From assembly GCA_022572865.1 (NCBI GenBank), contig JACZVB010000142.1:1-5169 (forward strand): a DNA stretch of 5,169 nucleotides, given 5' to 3'. Position numbers and translations under genes: made by a program. The DNA is from Chloroflexota bacterium. GTDB taxonomy: Bacteria; Chloroflexota; Dehalococcoidia; Plut-88900. The first letter of the stretch is position 1; each line of letters opens with the position of its first letter. Below are positions 4,549 through 5,169 of this stretch, piece after piece. The notes beneath the pieces were generated by a model. That model was not told the origin of the DNA. It searched no databases and saw nothing but the letters and a program-made list of their open reading frames with translations.

Positions 4549-5169
4549 CGTCGTTCGTCCCTCTAATAAGTCCCTCTCGACCGTGAGGTTCCAGGTTCCT
4601 GACCCGGGGCTTGGCGAATAGATAGCATATACGACCGAGAAGTCACAGTTCCAGAAAGTTGCCTGTAATGCGTGGCCTGATGATAACCCGTTAGTATCGA
4701 ATTTAACATCGCATCCCTCTACCTGGGTTTCTACCGGGTCAATCCCCGCCCTCCACGCTATTAGAGTAGCTATATCTTGCGTAGTCAGCTCTGGAGTTAT
4801 GTATGTTTTGATAGCAGCTACGTCTCTGTTTCTCAGGTCGGTAAATATACGGTCCACAAGACCCTGTAATGCCTCCAAGGGGTCCGGCAGAGTTGTGCCA
4901 GTAAATTCTCCCTCGACATCAGCATCCAGAGATGCATTCTCACTATCATTTCGAAGGATGGAAAAGGTGTATTTGCATTCAGCTTCAGGTTCCATCTCCA
5001 GGGCATCGCTCGTCGATACTTCCTGGGGACGCACCGTACCTTTTCCGTGAACGACTGTGAACCGAACCGGGTTGTCGGTTGGGTTCGACAGCGCAAATTT
5101 TAGAAACTGCTTGCCGGAAACACTATCCCGCCAGCAGTACATCCCCTCGAACACCACAGGGCCAAGGCT
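4528..5169 (-). CDS. Hypothetical protein, 5' end outside the window; possible NTF2-like C-terminal domain
   Basis: The minus-strand frame is open from the right edge to the TAA at 4528-4530 (213 visible residues). GTG codons at 5155-5157 and 5152-5154 lack a Shine-Dalgarno site, and the ATG at 5140-5142 directly abuts GAGGGG, so the true start is probably beyond 5169. Numbering from the GTG at 5157, residues 1-88 look like a beta-rich domain (FALSNPTDNPVRFTVV at 21-36, CKYTFSIL at 61-68). Residues about 93-209 begin with helices (LQGLVDRIFTDLRNRDVAAI, then TPEL at 121-124) and continue into strands ending WNLTVERDLL. This arrangement, with the 'ffxxLxxxDxxxxxxxxTPEL' flavour, resembles NTF2-like accessory domains of exported proteins; that is a weak guess. 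Cysteines at 8, 61, 149 and 171 would suit an exported protein with disulfides. No catalytic motif is recognised. Composition is more AT-rich than leuS. Confidence 0.7.
   Translation of the reverse strand, partial: SLGPVVFEGMYCWRDSVSGKQFLKFALSNPTDNPVRFTVVHGKGTVRPQEVSTSDALEMEPEAECKYTFSILRNDSENASLDADVEGEFTGTTLPDPLEALQGLVDRIFTDLRNRDVAAIKTYITPELTTQDIATLIAWRAGIDPVETQVEGCDVKFDTNGLSSGHALQATFWNCDFSVVYAIYSPSPGSGTWNLTVERDLLEGRTTLIAERP

Overview
The window looks like chromosomal DNA from a Chloroflexota bacterium, probably of the Dehalococcoidia/SAR202 type. Three observations point that way, all judged from memory without a database search. The leucyl-tRNA synthetase has a variant HIGH motif (TSGNLHIGHWYAM) and no leucine-specific insertion. 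The intergenic repeats have 'CCTGAGC..GTCGAAGGGTCA' and 'GTCATTCCGAGCG' cores. The lipoprotein has a long Thr-Pro-rich tether. No mobile element, CRISPR array, tRNA or rRNA gene was recognised.

Layout. Positions 1-114 hold a short leader with a possible promoter and a Shine-Dalgarno region. Positions 115-2568 (+) encode a complete, apparently active leucyl-tRNA synthetase (leuS) with intact HIGH, KMSKS, editing and two four-Cys zinc motifs. Positions 2569-3031 (463 bases) contain no credible gene. This gap holds a possible leuS terminator, two simple hairpins and four dispersed-repeat units. Positions 3032-4525 (+) encode an exported lipoprotein: a signal peptide with lipobox Cys20, about 115 residues of Pro/Thr/Ser/Ala-rich tether, then a PQQ-dependent sugar (glucose/sorbosone) dehydrogenase-like beta-propeller. 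Positions 4528-5169 (-) carry the 3' part of an unrecognised gene that converges on the dehydrogenase with only two bases between the stop codons and runs off the right edge.

The genes do not look like one pathway. leuS is a housekeeping gene and probably a separate transcription unit. The dehydrogenase and the convergent gene appear to be envelope or exported functions. Base composition falls from left to right (43 G/C of 60 at 1441-1500 in leuS, 28 of 60 at 4681-4740 in the last gene).

I found no convincing undescribed multi-gene system. The most interesting structure is in the intergenic gap. Its four repeat units differ in sequence but can all be drawn with one fold on the + strand: an outer stem, a 5'-GA/GA-3' tandem mismatch, then an inner stem or mini-loop. 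One of these repeats also extends the dehydrogenase reading frame upstream and would mislead automatic start calling.
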